Part shown: positions 22,944-35,317 of the stretch, piece by piece
How positions within the stretch are numbered: position 1 is the stretch's first letter
Layout of the letters: each line of letters starts with the position of its first letter
NCBI GenBank assembly: GCA_963678675.1
Contig: OY783199.1
Coordinates: 24,301,546-24,365,545 of the forward strand
Direction: 5' to 3'
From: Xiphydria camelus
Lineage: Eukaryota > Arthropoda > Insecta > Hymenoptera > Xiphydriidae
DNA length: 64,000 nt
Notes under the pieces: generated by a model
The model's input: only the letters and a program-made list of their open reading frames with translations
Database searches by the model: none
Told to the model about the DNA's origin: nothing
Made by a program: the position numbers and the translations under genes

Positions 22944-23230
22944 CACGGAAAAAAAAATGATTTTGCAATTTTAACCAAACTAGTTTTTGTCGAGAATTTC
23001 TTGCTACCATGACACAAATATTATCTGTGGCAGCAGAAGGTATGTCCACAGTAATAGTAAAAATATTTACCGGGATGGCAATAATTTTTATTGAAAAAAA
23101 TGTCACTGTGATTGCAATAATTATATTTGCTATTACTGAACATATCTTTTGCTGTCATGGATAATATTTCTGTTACGATAAGAAAAAGTTCCCAATTTTG
23201 CTGAGATTGGAAAATCATTTTTTTTTCATG
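22944..23230. mobile_element. 287-bp MITE, CACGG/ATGATTTTGC family (F8)
   Basis: The left end CACGGAAAAAAAAATGATTT and the right end AAAATCATTTTTTTTCATG are TA-flanked. The interior has AATATTATCTGTGGCAGCAG and its inverted partner GTCATGGATAATATTTCTG. Confidence 0.75.
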
Positions 23231-23869
23231 TATAATAGCCACTTACGATATTCCTCTGCAGCTGCATTATTTACGCGTTCACGGTTCAAACGACGACTAC
23301 GTCACGCGGTGGAGAAGCCTCGCAGGGTTATAGCCGAGGCTAAAATTAATTCCGCGCCCGTTAGATTAGGCGAACAGTCGGCAGGTTTCCCTGCCACGTT
23401 CGTTCGTGACCCGCGCCTGACGGTCTCCGCGGTGGGTATAATAATAATTGAATAAGTTGTCGCGCGCGAGGAGGTACCCCTTTCAAGGAAGCGCAGCGTC
23501 GTTACACTCGGCACTGCGCGCCGTTCGCGCGATTCGCCGGGCGCGCGAGAAGCGAGGGAGAGGACGACGATCGGATGGTACCGATGGTACCGTTTTAGCG
23601 CCGAAAGAGATAGTCGCGAGTACGTATACGTATTCGCGCGCGCTTGGTCAATATCGAGGCACCGTCTCGTTGGTGATTAGAGAGGAGTGCGACGACGAGG
23701 CGGCCGGCTTTTCGTATCGATTTCGTACAGGTATATTTAGCCATTCAGAAGTTCAGCTCACGATACTCTCCGGATATACCCTCGCCCTGCGCGAGCACAT
23801 GTGCACCGATGAATACGTACGCTCTGCGCAATTTTCATACGGAGGCGCACACGTGTCTATTTCGCAGTA
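23231..23869. other. Unassigned CpG-rich sequence
   Basis: The long frame 23448-23987 runs into the next MITE and has no recognisable domain. I see no gene. Confidence 0.45.
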
Positions 23870-24297
23870 CACCGAGACAAATAACCTGGTCAATTTAACG
23901 AAAATTTGGAAGACCGTAGACAATAAAAAATTGGTGTTGATTTTTAACGCCATTTCACCGGTGAGGACCTATACGTACCACATCTGATGTCATTCAATCT
24001 TACGTCATTGTTATCTAACACCAAAAGTGATCTATATAGGTCCGCACACAGCAGAATTTTGTACAGTGTAACCAAACCTGTTGGTGAAATATGGATCCTC
24101 TCTCTCTCTCCATCTGTGTTTGGTCTGACTGACGACTTTCTGATTAGAATGATTAGTCATGTAGATGGTATAACTAAACATTTCGTTAGAATAACTTGAT
24201 ATTTGGTTCAAATTACTAGTATTTATTTTGATTAAAATAGCTTGACTCGTTTAACCAGACGAGTTTTATCATTTTAACCGAGTTATTTATCTCAGTG
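23870..24297. mobile_element. F1 MITE with a nested insertion
   Basis: It begins CACCGAGACAAATAACCTGG and ends TTATTTATCTCAGTG, followed by TA. It is split by a 150-bp element at 23919-24068; the F1 sequence resumes at ACCAAACCTGTTGGTGAAAT. Confidence 0.72.
23919..24068. mobile_element. 150-bp nested MITE (family F4)
   Basis: The left part has AATAAAAAATTGGTGTTGAT and the right end TTTTGTACAGTG. TA flanks both sides. The centre AGGACCTATA pairs with TATATAGGTCC. It matches 20887-21038. Confidence 0.7.
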
Positions 24298-24762
24298 TAG
24301 CGTCGAGAGTACGCGTTCAACACAATACGTCATAATTATAGAATTATGCTCACTTTTTACTTGGCGCGAGAGAAACGACGATCTATTATAACACCCTACG
24401 GTGCTCGCCGCATTTTCCCCATACGTCCACCGTCCATGCAACCTATCCGGCTTAAAGAGCGATGATTTGTCTTTCTCTCGCACGTGTCGCCTCGTGCACC
24501 CACATGTGCGGAGCCGTCGGGATGATCGACGCTATACCGGTGTAACGGTAAGTGCCCACACGTGGACCCGTCGCTCTGTATCTGCTCTCCCGAACCTTTC
24601 GCGCCTTACCGCTAATTTAGTCCTTCGCGAGATGAATGGCTCTCGCTATTATTTGGCGAGCGGTCAAGCGGAGAATGTAAGGAGTGTGATCCGCTCGGCA
24701 AAATCGAACCGAATTATTATTGTACTCTGTTCTTTTCCCACCGTCGCGTCATCGAGAGCCTG

Positions 24763-25217
24763 CACTGTGAGAAAAATATAGTAGATTTGACTAAATCGGC
24801 GATTACGGGTGGGGGAATGCAGATCTAGTTACTTGGACTAATAATTGACTCTAATGGAGTACAGCCTGTTTCCTTTAAAATAGCCGTTACACTGGAAAAT
24901 AAAAATTTGCTTCATCAAACCATCGGTGAGGTTTAATATGGCTGTCGAACCTCACGTTGTAATTGTTTCAAGTAGATATTCACTTGTTTCAATTTTAAAT
25001 TGGTTGCTTTATTTTTTCCTACATCCTTGTTGCATTGAAATAATTGCACTCTCTCTCTGTGAGGTTCGGTGCATTCAATTTGACCGGTCGAATGAAGCAA
25101 ATTTTTTTTTTCAGGGTTCAATCGTTATAATCAAATTTATTAGTCGGAGCAACTAATTCTGCATTCTCCGACCCGTAGACGCAGATTTAATCGAGCGTAC
25201 CATTTTCTCTCTCAGTG
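24763..25217. mobile_element. F3 MITE with a nested insertion
   Basis: The left arm CACTGTGAGAAAAATATAG and GGGTGGGGGAATGCAGATC is inverted against CTGCATTCTCCGACCCGTAG and CTCTCTCAGTG at the right. A second TIR element sits inside at 24890-25117. Confidence 0.72.
24890..25117. mobile_element. Nested TIR element within the F3 MITE
   Basis: The left end CACTGGAAAATAAAAATTTG, then CTTCATCAAACC, pairs with GGTCGAATGAAGCAAA and a T-tract ending TCAGGGT. Inner GGTGAGGTTTAA and GAGGTTCGGTG are less exact. It has no second copy here. Confidence 0.55.
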
Positions 25218-25250
25218 TATTATGTGGCGAGAACGCGAAGGATATTTTTA

Positions 25251-25422
25251 CACTGAGAAAAATAATTAGGTTGAAATGACGAAACGCATCTATTCTACGC
25301 AATTATTCTAACCAAAACACTGGTCAGTCTGACCGAATAGACGGAGGATCCATGTTTAACTGAACGGCTTGGTCATCGTTTCCGGGATTTTGTTTAAATT
25401 GATCGAGATATTTTTCTCAGTG
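25251..25422. mobile_element. F1 MITE, clean TA-flanked copy
   Basis: The ends CACTGAGAAAAATAATTAGG and GATATTTTTCTCAGTG are flanked by TA on both sides. The interior has ACCAAAACACTGGTCAGTC and CCGAATAGACGGAGGATCC. At 172 bp it is the shortest complete member. Confidence 0.8.
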
Positions 25423-27304
25423 TATACATTTCGAAGCCGGAAGATCCGCCGTACTCACTCGCCGCCGCTCCGCGTGTTACACCGGGTGTAAATGACATTA
25501 CCATCGCATGTACCTCGCGAGTGTATGTATGCGAGGCGTTGCGTCGCTGCAACGCCCGGGGTGCGATAGCGTGCGCCCGAAGCGTGTCCCGTACATTCGT
25601 GCGCGGGCGAGCGGCGAGCGAGAGCCCATGCTAATTTTCCGTATAAATAAAGGACTTGTGTCCGGCGTGTATTCGTTCTACGGTTATGATACAGTAACCT
25701 CATTAACGTGGAGTAGTGGCGTGAGAGGGACTCATCGCCTCATCGATCGGGCGCGCGTATATAATTAATAAAGAGCGCGCGAGCCAACGCGGACTTTCCC
25801 CGAATCCTTCGTCAACCGCACGAAGTTTTTGACGGTCGATCGGTAGCAGCGACGACGATTGCGGTTACGCGCGCCGATGGAGAACCGCGGTCACGAGGTC
25901 GTCGAAATTGCGTCTCGACGAAAATACGCTCCAGTGATTATTATATTCGGACAGAGACGATACCGTATCGTCGAGAGGTTGGCATTTCGATTGTTCGATA
26001 GTGTTGAGATACCGCCTCTTAGAAATAAATAAAGCCACGACGGAGCTTCGAGCATTTTAATTCGTACTAAGGTTAAAGTACCAGTGGCCGGACAATTAAG
26101 ACCAGTATTCGGACACACATAAAAATATACGTAGCAGATTTGATCGAGAGTGTTCTTACTAGATGGAATTTATTACAGGCGTTCCTAATTTATTGAAGAT
26201 TCTTTCCCAGTAATTGATTCGTTTTATCGCGTTCAATAATTTTTGTTACACGTTGATATCTCCGGATATTGGTACGCGTTCGGCCTGCACTGGCGCTTAC
26301 GCCTTATGAACATCACGCGGTAGAAGGTGACGAACCAAAGCGCGACACACGCCGCACTGAGATGAAACCGACGAGCGCGGCTGTGCGGCTTTGGGTACCC
26401 GATCAGCGGGCTTGCGTAATTCTCGTGTGGGTACTGATTGGAACGGGCGTGGGAGTATCGAATCGTTCGGTATACACCCGGTCGATTGCGGCGACGGAAA
26501 TCCGCCTCTCTCACTCTCATCTCGATCTGCATCTCCCCTCCTTCTCTTCGTTCCGTTCGAAAATTGAGGTAAACCGCAACGGAGCGATGAGTCCGACTTC
26601 CCGAGCGAATCGCACGGCGCGATTCGGAACTTGGGAAACGTCTGTCCCCACACCGGAACGGAGAACGTCGGACGATATTTTGTCCCCCGTCGAATTCGAG
26701 GAACGGTCCGACCAGTCGAACGAAGAAACGGCTTTGACGCTGAATAACGAGAATTGTTTTTCCGCAATCGCTCAATGCCGCGTCGAAGCCTACTCTCGTT
26801 CACGGAACGCTTCGGTGCCCACCGCTACAGCGCACACCTCTACACGACGGAGTACCTACACGCGCAGTACACAGTGCGCGCGATGCACACCGACGAACGG
26901 GGTCGTGTACGAGGCGCGCAGCGACGGGCGTTTGTGTATTCGCAGTCATGTGAGCGGCGACTGATGTAACGGAGGCGCAGAAAAACAGCACGTCCGAGTG
27001 TACGTAATCGCCGAGCCAAGTTCGAGCGGGTGGACGACACGCGTTGCAGAGACGCTACGCGCGCGACATTCCGCACGAGCCTTTGGCATGCAAATCGTTG
27101 AAGCGAGACGCAACGGAGGATGGACACGTGTACAGCAGTATCCTCCAGGATCGACGTTTCTATCGGAATTGAATGCATCGCACGAGTGCGTTGCGCAACG
27201 TGCTCGGCGGAAGATGCAGCGACTGCTCGCTTTTACGGCTAACGTCTGACTGTGTAGCGACGCTCTCGACTGACCGCGGGCAAAGTTCTGCAATTATACG
27301 GATG
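25423..27304. other. Unassigned CpG-rich sequence
   Basis: Overlapping frames of 168-231 codons on both strands at 26233-26964 reflect low stop density in CpG-rich DNA. None shows a domain. Confidence 0.5.
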
Positions 27305-27504
27305 CCTGAAATTCGGAACATTTATTCGAAGGAAAAATGTCGACTTTTTAAAAGACCACGGTCACTGATGAGTTTATCGATTACTTTCTTTCCGATAGTC
27401 GTACAGTTCGCAAAAATGTCTCGTAATTGATAAACTAAACGTTGGCCATACGATCTCTTAAAAAGTCGGAATTTTTCGTTCAAATAAACGCTCGGAATTT
27501 CAGG
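27305..27504. mobile_element. 200-bp TIR element with CCTGAAATTCGGA ends
   Basis: The ends CCTGAAATTCGGA and TCGGAATTTCAGG are inverted. The repeats continue as AACATTTATTCGAAGGAAAA and GACTTTTTAAAAGA against TCTTAAAAAGTCGG and TTTTTCGTTCAAATAAACG. The termini differ from the CACTGAG group, so it is probably a separate superfamily. Confidence 0.72.
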
Positions 27505-27510
27505 TACGTA

Positions 27511-27731
27511 CGCTGATAAAAGTAATTAGGTTAAAATGAGAGAACGCATGCATCCGGTTAAACGTGTTTAGTTATATTTCAACGAAATGCTTCATTATTC
27601 CAACCAAACGTCTATTTAATCTAACCAAAAATTGGTCAGTCTGACCAAACAGACGGAGAATCCATATTTAATCAAACGATTTGGTCATCTCCAGGATTTT
27701 TGTTAAATCGATCAAGTTATTTCTCTCGGCG
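27511..27731. mobile_element. F1 MITE
   Basis: It begins CGCTGATAAAAGTAATTAGG and ends TTATTTCTCTCGGCG, with TA on both sides. The interior has CCAAAAATTGGTCAGTCTGA and ACAGACGGAGAATCC. It starts a few bases after the element at 27305-27504. Confidence 0.75.
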
Positions 27732-29691
27732 TAATCATACGACGAAACGGCCCTCCGAGACGCTCGAGATTTCGAGGAATCGGTCCGCGGACGACAGCCG
27801 GCGTCTTTCGACGGAACGTCCTTCGTCGCGCAGCCCCGTCGATCTCTATCTCGGAGCGTGTAGGAAGAAGCGACTAGTTGGGATCGCGGACGAAACCCGA
27901 ACTGGTCGAATCGTATCGATTAACGCGCCTCGGGCGGGCGAGCACCGTTGCCCCGTTGCAAAACTGTCGCACAGCCGTTGGACCGATATATTTAAGCGGA
28001 GCGTCTCTATTGGTAAATTATTCGGAATCCGGGCCAGTTACAACACCTGGGTAACGTAATTCACCGACGAAGAGGAGGAAGACAGGGACGCACCTCGCGA
28101 GAGTGCGATGATTAGTGCCACGGGTACTAAATTTAGGCGCGGACGTAACACGGCGCGTTTCTCGCTAAAACGCCAGACGTCGAAAACGCGTGCGCGGTAC
28201 GCGAGGGTAACGGGAATCGGTCGCGCGAGCCGTCGGCGGTGCGCGCTTCGTCCATGAACCGTGCATCAGAGTCGATCGTGATTAATTCATCCGACTCGTT
28301 CCTCGTCGTCGCGTGTCACGTGCTAATTTAGCTACGCGTCGGTATGTCGCACGTACCTACGTCGATAAAGCAGCTCGCGCGATCGGGTCGTCGTTACTTC
28401 CGTCGGACGTTCGAAAAGCTTCGCCTTCCGCGTGTCCGTCTCTTAACGCGTGGCGAAGTGTGTCACACACACACACACATTCGGAGGAAAAATCCATACT
28501 TCTCTCAATTCCAAGCACCGCACTATATTCTCCGAGCGTACAGTAGAGCGGTACTCACATCTGAAAAGCGGCGCACTCGATCTCCGCTGTGCGTCGGCAG
28601 GAAGCGTTTCGAGGGATCCAGAAGTAGCCAAGCGGCGCGCGCGGCGCGGTATCTCGTTGTACGGCCAGAGGCCGAGTTCACACTGTGATCACAGCACAAA
28701 CGCGCGCGGCGCGACACTTCGGACAATTCCGAAAGGACGATTCCTCCTCGGGGAAGGAGCACCGGAGTCCGCTTGCGTTATCTTTCCTCCCGCGAGAAAC
28801 GATCGATGGAAGGATGGGATCACCAACGCGTGCCGCGCGCGGAGAATCGTTTACTTCCGCTCGGCTCCAAGTCTCCTCGGACGAAACGCGCTTCGCTCTC
28901 CGTACGCCTGCACCGTACCTCGCGTAGTACTCTCTCTCTCTCTCTCCACTTCTCGCGACTTCGCCTGCTCTCTGCGCGCGAACGTGGTAAGGTCGCGTGT
29001 GTGTGTGTGTGTGTGTGTGGTCGTCGCGCGTACACACGTCTCGATTTACCGTACGTACTGCAGTGTCTCTACACGTATAGGTATATATACGCGCGTGTGA
29101 ATATATATACATATACCGAGCGGCAGGCGCGGTACGCAGGAGCGAAGTAGCATGCAGTTCGGGGTACCGGCGGAGACTGTGTTCCCGGTGTTCGAGGATG
29201 CCCGATAGTACGTACGGGCGCGCGCGTCGTACTGTTGCGGGGACGCGGTTCAGGGTGGGGAGCGGCGGGATGTACGCGCCGGTCTGTGACGTAACGGACG
29301 GAAAGGGGGATGGTGGAGGGGCGCAAGGGTCGCGTGGTAGGGGAAGGGTCGGGAGGGGAGCGAGGGGGTGGCAGTCATTAGTGCCACTGGGACACGGAAG
29401 CGAATCTCTACCACCCCTCCGGCGGCTGCCAACCACCCCCTTCCTTCTCCGCGGAGCGGAGCAAGTGCGCGTGTACCTACGAGCCGCGTCCTCTTGCCCG
29501 GGGTGGTTACAGCTACTCCGCTACTACGGCGGGTGCTGCTGCTGCTCCCGTTGCCACTGGGGGATTAGGCTGTCGCAAGGTTTATCGTTTTCTAGGGCGA
29601 CGCGCTTATCACGGACGGATCGATTAATAAATGGGGAATTTACGAAAACTCGAAAGAGTGGGACGATCGCTGTTTGTTCGTTATGTGGTTT
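27732..29691. other. CpG-rich, microsatellite-bearing region, possible promoter of an unseen transcript
   Basis: Dense CpG with CA, CT, GT and TATATA tracts from 28.4 to 29.1 kb. An 18-codon frame starts at 29152 (ATG in an AGC context) and ends at 29208. The opposing frame at 28678-29436 is compositional. A promoter or first exon is possible but unproven. Confidence 0.25.
28997..29019. repeat. GT microsatellite
   Basis: A run of GT repeats lies in a CpG-rich stretch that also has CT (28927-28946) and CA (28464-28478) tracts. Confidence 0.9.
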
Positions 29692-30030
29692 TCTTTGGAA
29701 AATCGTCGATATATTGGTGTTCCTTTGAGATTTCCTCGATAAAGCTGCTTTTTAATTTGAAATCGGCGTGAAAAAATACATCGGACAGGGTGATCGAGAG
29801 TTTGATTTCGATTTTTGCGAAATATTGCAAAAACGTCAAGGGGTGCGTAACTCTTGACATTTTGCCAAAAATCGAAATCTCGGGAATCGATCGCTCGACC
29901 ACTCTGTCTTTTGTATTTTTTTCGCGCTGATTACGAAGAGAGCACCGCGGTTATTGAGTCGATATCTTGAAGGAAATATAAGATATCGATGGTTTTCTCT
30001 GTGGAAGGAAATATTATTTTCTGCAAAAAA
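29692..30030. repeat. Dispersed hairpin repeat, one unit
   Basis: An inverted arm (TTCCTTTGAGATTTCCTCGAT, ATCGGCGTGAAAAAATACAT) is followed by a direct arm (AAATCTCGGGAATCGAT, GCTCGACCACTCTG). It is a single old copy of the family. Confidence 0.6.
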
Positions 30031-31026
30031 TCATTAATGTCTTAGAGTTTTATCAAGATTTGCTCGATAAATTTAAGTACCCTGAGATTGAAATGCTCTG
30101 TTACGAATTTTGAAGACGCGACTACATATTCCGCACACCCGAATCTACAATTGATAACATGCGACTGACGTGAATCTCTACGGTCTCTCTACGTGCTATA
30201 ATGAATAGCCGAAACTCTTCCGCCAGAAATACGTTTTTAAACGCTCTAATGACGAACTGACGAAACCATTTACGTATCCGCATACATTACCGGATCAAGG
30301 TTTGTCCGTGGGACGGCACAATGACATCGACGACAGATTTGTATCACGGATGGATTCATAATTCATGCTGAGCACAATGGCATCGTGCAAGGCGAACAGA
30401 CGGGAGTCCATATCTCGTCTATAGATATATAGCGCCTCATAACTCGAGCGTTAATCGGGCTTCTTCGTTTTTACATAACCGATCGAGCGTCGCGTTCGTT
30501 TATCGAATTGAGTCGAGGGGTGGGAGCCGGACATTGAAATAAATTTTCCAAATTTCGATGTATCGTAAAAGTACAGCGAGAATTGGACCGCTTCGTCGAT
30601 CCGCGCCGTCACTCTGAGTGAAAGGAATTGTTTCTCGCGAAAATTCGCCTCGCGACAGAATTATTACTCATCGCTGCCACGCACATCACTACGAGCACCT
30701 TTCACGAGCGCATGCGCGTGTATGTATACACGGCTCATTTCTCTCCCGTCGCTACTTAGTCCCGGCTCGTCGTCTTCATACAGTGGAACGTTCCTGCGAA
30801 CTCACGCAACTGTCATACGCACCGGACGTATACGTATGCGTATACGCACGCATATGTTATCCCGTCGCATTAGCGGCTGGAAAGTTTACTCAAGGCATTG
30901 TGGCGAGAATGGCGAAGCATTTGGGGCAATCTCCTCTTTCGAGGAATGTCGTCCCTTTTCTATAGCGAGAAGTGGATGCTGCTAAATCTGCTCGACGTTT
31001 ACACAGCGACGCAGGTTCCGGGTCTG
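30031..31026. other. Unassigned intergenic sequence
   Basis: Moderate GC with ACGTATACG-type alternation near 30830. I see no gene. Confidence 0.5.
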
Positions 31027-31288
31027 CGCCGAGAAAAATAACCTGGTTAAAATGAAAAAATGCATTCGGTTAAACGAGTTTAGTTACTCTAACCGAAATA
31101 CTAGTAAGTTGTACCAAATATCAAGCTATTCCAACTAAATGTTTCATTATTCAAAACAGACGTTTAGTTATTCTAACCAAAAATTGATCAGTCAGACCAA
31201 ACAGACGGAGGATCAATATATTTCATCAAATGGCGTGGACATTATCTCCAGGATTCTGGTGAGATTGACCAGATTATTTTTCTCAGTG
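31027..31288. mobile_element. F1 MITE
   Basis: It begins CGCCGAGAAAAATAACCTGG and ends GATTATTTTTCTCAGTG followed by TA. The interior has ACCAAACAGACGGAGGATC. Confidence 0.78.
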
Positions 31289-31561
31289 TAGTATTTCAGA
31301 ACGACGCGATACCGAAGACCCGATCGCATCGCGACGCGCGTAAAAAACGAGCCCAAAAAGAGATGGATGACACTTTTTTCATTTCCGCACAAAAAAGAAT
31401 GTCGGTGTCACGTCGAATCATCCTTTCTCTCGTTCCCCCTCCTTCTCCCAAGCAGGAAGTAGGCACTTACCGCTCCATTTTTTTTTCTCACACCTCAAGC
31501 TTTCCCGCGCCCTCGCGGGCGAACGTGATCAGGAAAATTTTCCGCGTCTCGTGAGAAAGAG

Positions 31562-31600
<39 letters not shown>

Positions 31601-31825
31601 CACAGCTTGCACGACTCACGACGACGTTTTACTGCACTCCCGGGATTTTACGAGTTGATAAGGGTCCACTTGCGTCACCGCGCACTTCGCATTCCGAGAT
31701 TCGCCATCTCTCGCGCGCGGGTATAAATCTTTCCACCGCGATGGACCAGCCGCCGCTGTGTTTCCCGGCTTGCCTATGCGGACCCTTTCCCGCGAGGATA
31801 TTTCGCGGAGAGCCACCCTGCATGC
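31289..31825. other. Unassigned sequence with a GA tract
   Basis: It holds the GA microsatellite at 31561-31598. I see no gene. Confidence 0.5.
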
Positions 31826-32148
31826 CACGGAGAAAAAGGATTAGTAATTTTTACAGTGAATCCCTCTAACAGGGCTCCTCGAGTTGAATTGTTGAATTTT
31901 TTAATGGATACAGCGTACTTTTCACAGTTCGCAGTAGTATAAACCCGTAAACGCCCGACACATATTGACGGGAGATTGCTAAGTTTTAACCGTATAAACT
32001 AATGTTTATTGTATTACGAACTGTAAGAAGTACCTACGCTGTGGTCTATTAAAGACTTCGACGTTTCATCCCGAGGAGCCCCGTTACTGGGATTACTATA
32101 GAAATTCATGGGTTTTTCCATGAACTTTTAATAATTCTTCTTCTCCGT
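31826..32148. mobile_element. About 323-bp TIR element
   Basis: The ends CACGGAGAAAAAGGATTA and TTCTTCTTCTCCGT are inverted. Inner blocks CAGGGCTCCTCGAG and CCCGAGGAGCCCCG pair, as do GCGTACTTTTCACAGTTCG and CGAACTGTAAGAAGTAC. Confidence 0.7.
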
Positions 32149-35100
32149 ACCTATGCGTTAAAAGGTAGGCTATCGATATAGCGAGATGACATCTCCGGCC
32201 GGATACTTCGCGGCGCTCATCTCCCGCGATTAAGATTCTGACGAGGTATTCCTTGCGCACGATCGCTTACCGATACTTTTCATGGAGACGGATCGGCCGA
32301 CTTTCGCGCCAACTTCGCTGATCACTCCGAGCGGCAATTAATTTCGATCGAACGCACGCTCGACCGAGTTGACTGTAATTTATGGCCGTTTGGAAGCGAT
32401 ATATCGATCATCGAGATCGGCCGCACATACGTATTATATATCGAGGGTATACTCTCTCTCTCTCTCTCTTTCCTCGTTTAAATAGTTCCTCCGATTTTGT
32501 GCGCCTCGCGACGTCGAAGGTTGACATAGGCAGCGAACAGCGATTAAAGCCCCATCGAGCGAGATCCACGCGCGTTCCCGGACCACCCATGGATCCCCGC
32601 GAGGTTCGAATCGTCGCACCGGCGTACATGATTTACGGTCGACATCGCGGGACGCGCCGTGCGGGAAGTGGTGAAATTAATATAGAAATCCACTCTCGGA
32701 GCGCAGCCGCTACCAGCCGTATGAACTTTAACAAACCGTTAAAGTTCAGCTCCCGTAACGTATCCTCATTGTAAATTCTTCTCGACCGCGCGCCTCGCGC
32801 GTACATACATCGCGCGTACGTGCCCCTCACCGCGAGATGGTCAGCGTGCGTATCTCTCGCCGCCCAGATAGGATCTGGTACATTACGTACGAGAGGCGCG
32901 ATGCTGGAAACGGCGCGGAGGCGGGGTGGAGGAGGAATCTCTTTTGAAACGCGTGACTCACCGACGAGCTCGCCTGCCGCGGCGCGGCCCCTGTTTTGAA
33001 ACGATCCTTCGCGGATCGACGCTATATCCATCCCGCGCGGAATGAATCCGCGGGAACGCGCGGATCGTGCGGCGCCGAACCGCGTCAAAGAGTTTCCACT
33101 GCCGACGCCACCACCCGTTCTCCGCTTCCCCCTTCCACCTCGTCAGGTAAGTTTAATTAATTAAATGGAATTCCAACCCCGGCGCCGCGTATCTCCGCCG
33201 CCCCCCCCCCCCCCCGCCGCGGCGATCATCTTCAGCGCGATCTCTCGACCCGCGCGCGAAACCCTCGCCCCGCTTCGCTTTCCTCCTCCGTCGTCTCGCG
33301 ATTCTGCAGGAGGTTGATTTTTTTTATCGGCGGCGATTCGAACGAATTCGAAAGTCTTCACGCTTTTCACTCGCAGTTTCGCAAATTCCTCCGCTGCATC
33401 GCGTCTATCGCTCGCTCCGGGCGAAAGTCGCGTTCTTTTTTTCCCCCCTCTTCTTCCGTTCGCTCGCGGCTCTCGGTCGTGATTACGAGAATTCGAGGGG
33501 CGGGGCGCGGGCGCAACGATTTGTATATCGTTCCGAAACGCGTGGGACCGCGGGGACGCAACCCCTCCGTCTTCCCGCTTATCGAGTCGCGCGCTTCCCT
33601 CCTTCGCGCGTTCTCGACTCTCTCGCCCGCATTCCTACGGACGCGACTCGTTCCCCAAAACTGTCGCGTTCTCGGCGTGGTTTTTCTTCGTTTTTTGCAC
33701 CACCACCACCACCACCGCCACCTGCCGCCTGCCCGTCGCTCGGAATGCGAGCCAGCCAACCACGTACATCCCTGATACTAATCCGCGGTGAGCCGTTTCG
33801 CTTCAACCCCGCGCAAAAGGGATTACCTTTAATACAACCGCGTCTCCGCCGCCGCGCCGCGGCTGTATCATGGTTCCGCCGCCGCCACCCTCCCGCTCGC
33901 CCGTTACAGCCCGGAAAACGAGAAACGCTCGATGATATAGACCGTTATTGCCCGCGGCAATAGTTCGCGATACGGGAATGGCTCGCGTGCGAATTGGGTC
34001 ACGGGAGGAGCAAAAAAAAAAAAACAGCGAAACATATACCTACCCACGATGCCGCAAAACGAACGGGACGGCTATACGAACATCGATCGGAGCACTCTGG
34101 CGCGCGTCTAGTTTTTGACAGAGCGGAGAAAGTCTCCCGCCGTGTGCGCCGCGACGCGCGGGGAGAGGCGGTACGTACTTCCTACCGGGAAGTGGGTACC
34201 CACGCGACGTAACAATTTCTCCTCGCCGACTTCCGACATTTTTCTCAGCGGGAGCCGCTTGAAAATTTGGAAAAGTCGCGAGTACCGTACTTATCGCCCG
34301 ATTCCTTCATTTTTCCATTTTTGTATCACTCGCCGCGTCACTCTCTTACTCCCGCCACGCTATACGTAGCTGCCTTCCGTCAAATTCACATCCGCAACCA
34401 ATCGAATATGCGCGGTCCTCGTTATCGCGAATGCCTCGTCACGTTTGGCGCGCGGGGGAAATCGGATTTGGGGAAATATCGTTGCGCGCCGCACAGTTTC
34501 GGGGGAACGCAGTCAAAACAGGAGCGGATTGCGAAACGCCGGGGTCGATGCGGACGGTTTTTGCAGTCGATAGAGTCTGACGTTCTTGTCGGCGCGCCGG
34601 TGTCGCGCTTTGTTGCGCTCCGATTACATAAATGGATTTGAGCGGGGGGTGGGGAGAGGCGAGATGGGCGGAGAGGCTGCGCGATTTTTGCGCAATTACG
34701 CGCAGGACATTACCGTATAGAAACTCAAGCGTCTGGCTTCCTTTCCTCTATCCCCCTTTATCTCCTTCCCTCCGCGAGCCTGCCGCGCGTCTTTCACCGC
34801 GTCGCGTCGACGCCGCTTGCGCTTGCATTTGCAGCAATTGCTGTACCCGATCGTTAGCGAGGGGCTCGCTATCGCGAGGGGCACGACTCGAGTTGCTCGG
34901 TGTATTAGTTTCGTCCTTTTTTCGAAAGTACCACCGCGGTAATACACAGCGTCGACGCTCCACTAGCGATTCCTCTTCGCGTTTAACATCGCGCCTAATA
35001 TTATACGACCGCATCGCGACGAACGGACGTCATAACTCTTTGGTATTCATAGCCGTGCGGTTAACCCGCGGCCGTTAAAAGTGCACAATGTTGCGGGACA

Positions 35101-35317
35101 CTCTTCCTCGAAGACGTGTACGGCGCGGATGAATCGGGATTGGCATTATATGGGCGTGCCCCCAGCATCGGTGTGCGCGCGCGCGCGTTAGCGACGTGGT
35201 AAGTCCGTTCTCGTATACGGATGGCTGTGTCGAAGGTAGATACCGCGGGTGAAATTTGGTCGCGAAGAAGGCTGATCGTCCTCGAATGAAAAAGAGGCAT
35301 TGGACGATATTCTTCCA
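32149..35317. other. Long CpG-rich intergenic region
   Basis: It contains a CT tract (32452-32470), a C16 run (33200-33215) and CAC repeats (33698-33717). Many opposing frames exist; His- and Gly-rich ones come from the CAC repeat. I see no gene. Confidence 0.5.

Noticed and set aside
26040..26125. CCAGTGGCCGGACA / ACCAGTATTCGGACAC, suggestive of a transposon edge
   Set aside because: Only a short suggestive stretch with no second copy or inverted partner in the window.
26233..26964. Overlapping frames of 168-231 codons on both strands
   Set aside because: Long frames on opposite strands of the same CpG-rich DNA, Arg/Ser-rich, with no domain. Low stop density explains them.
28678..29436. 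252-codon minus-strand frame
   Set aside because: It includes a Thr-His run from the GT microsatellite and is Pro/Arg-rich; no domain seen.
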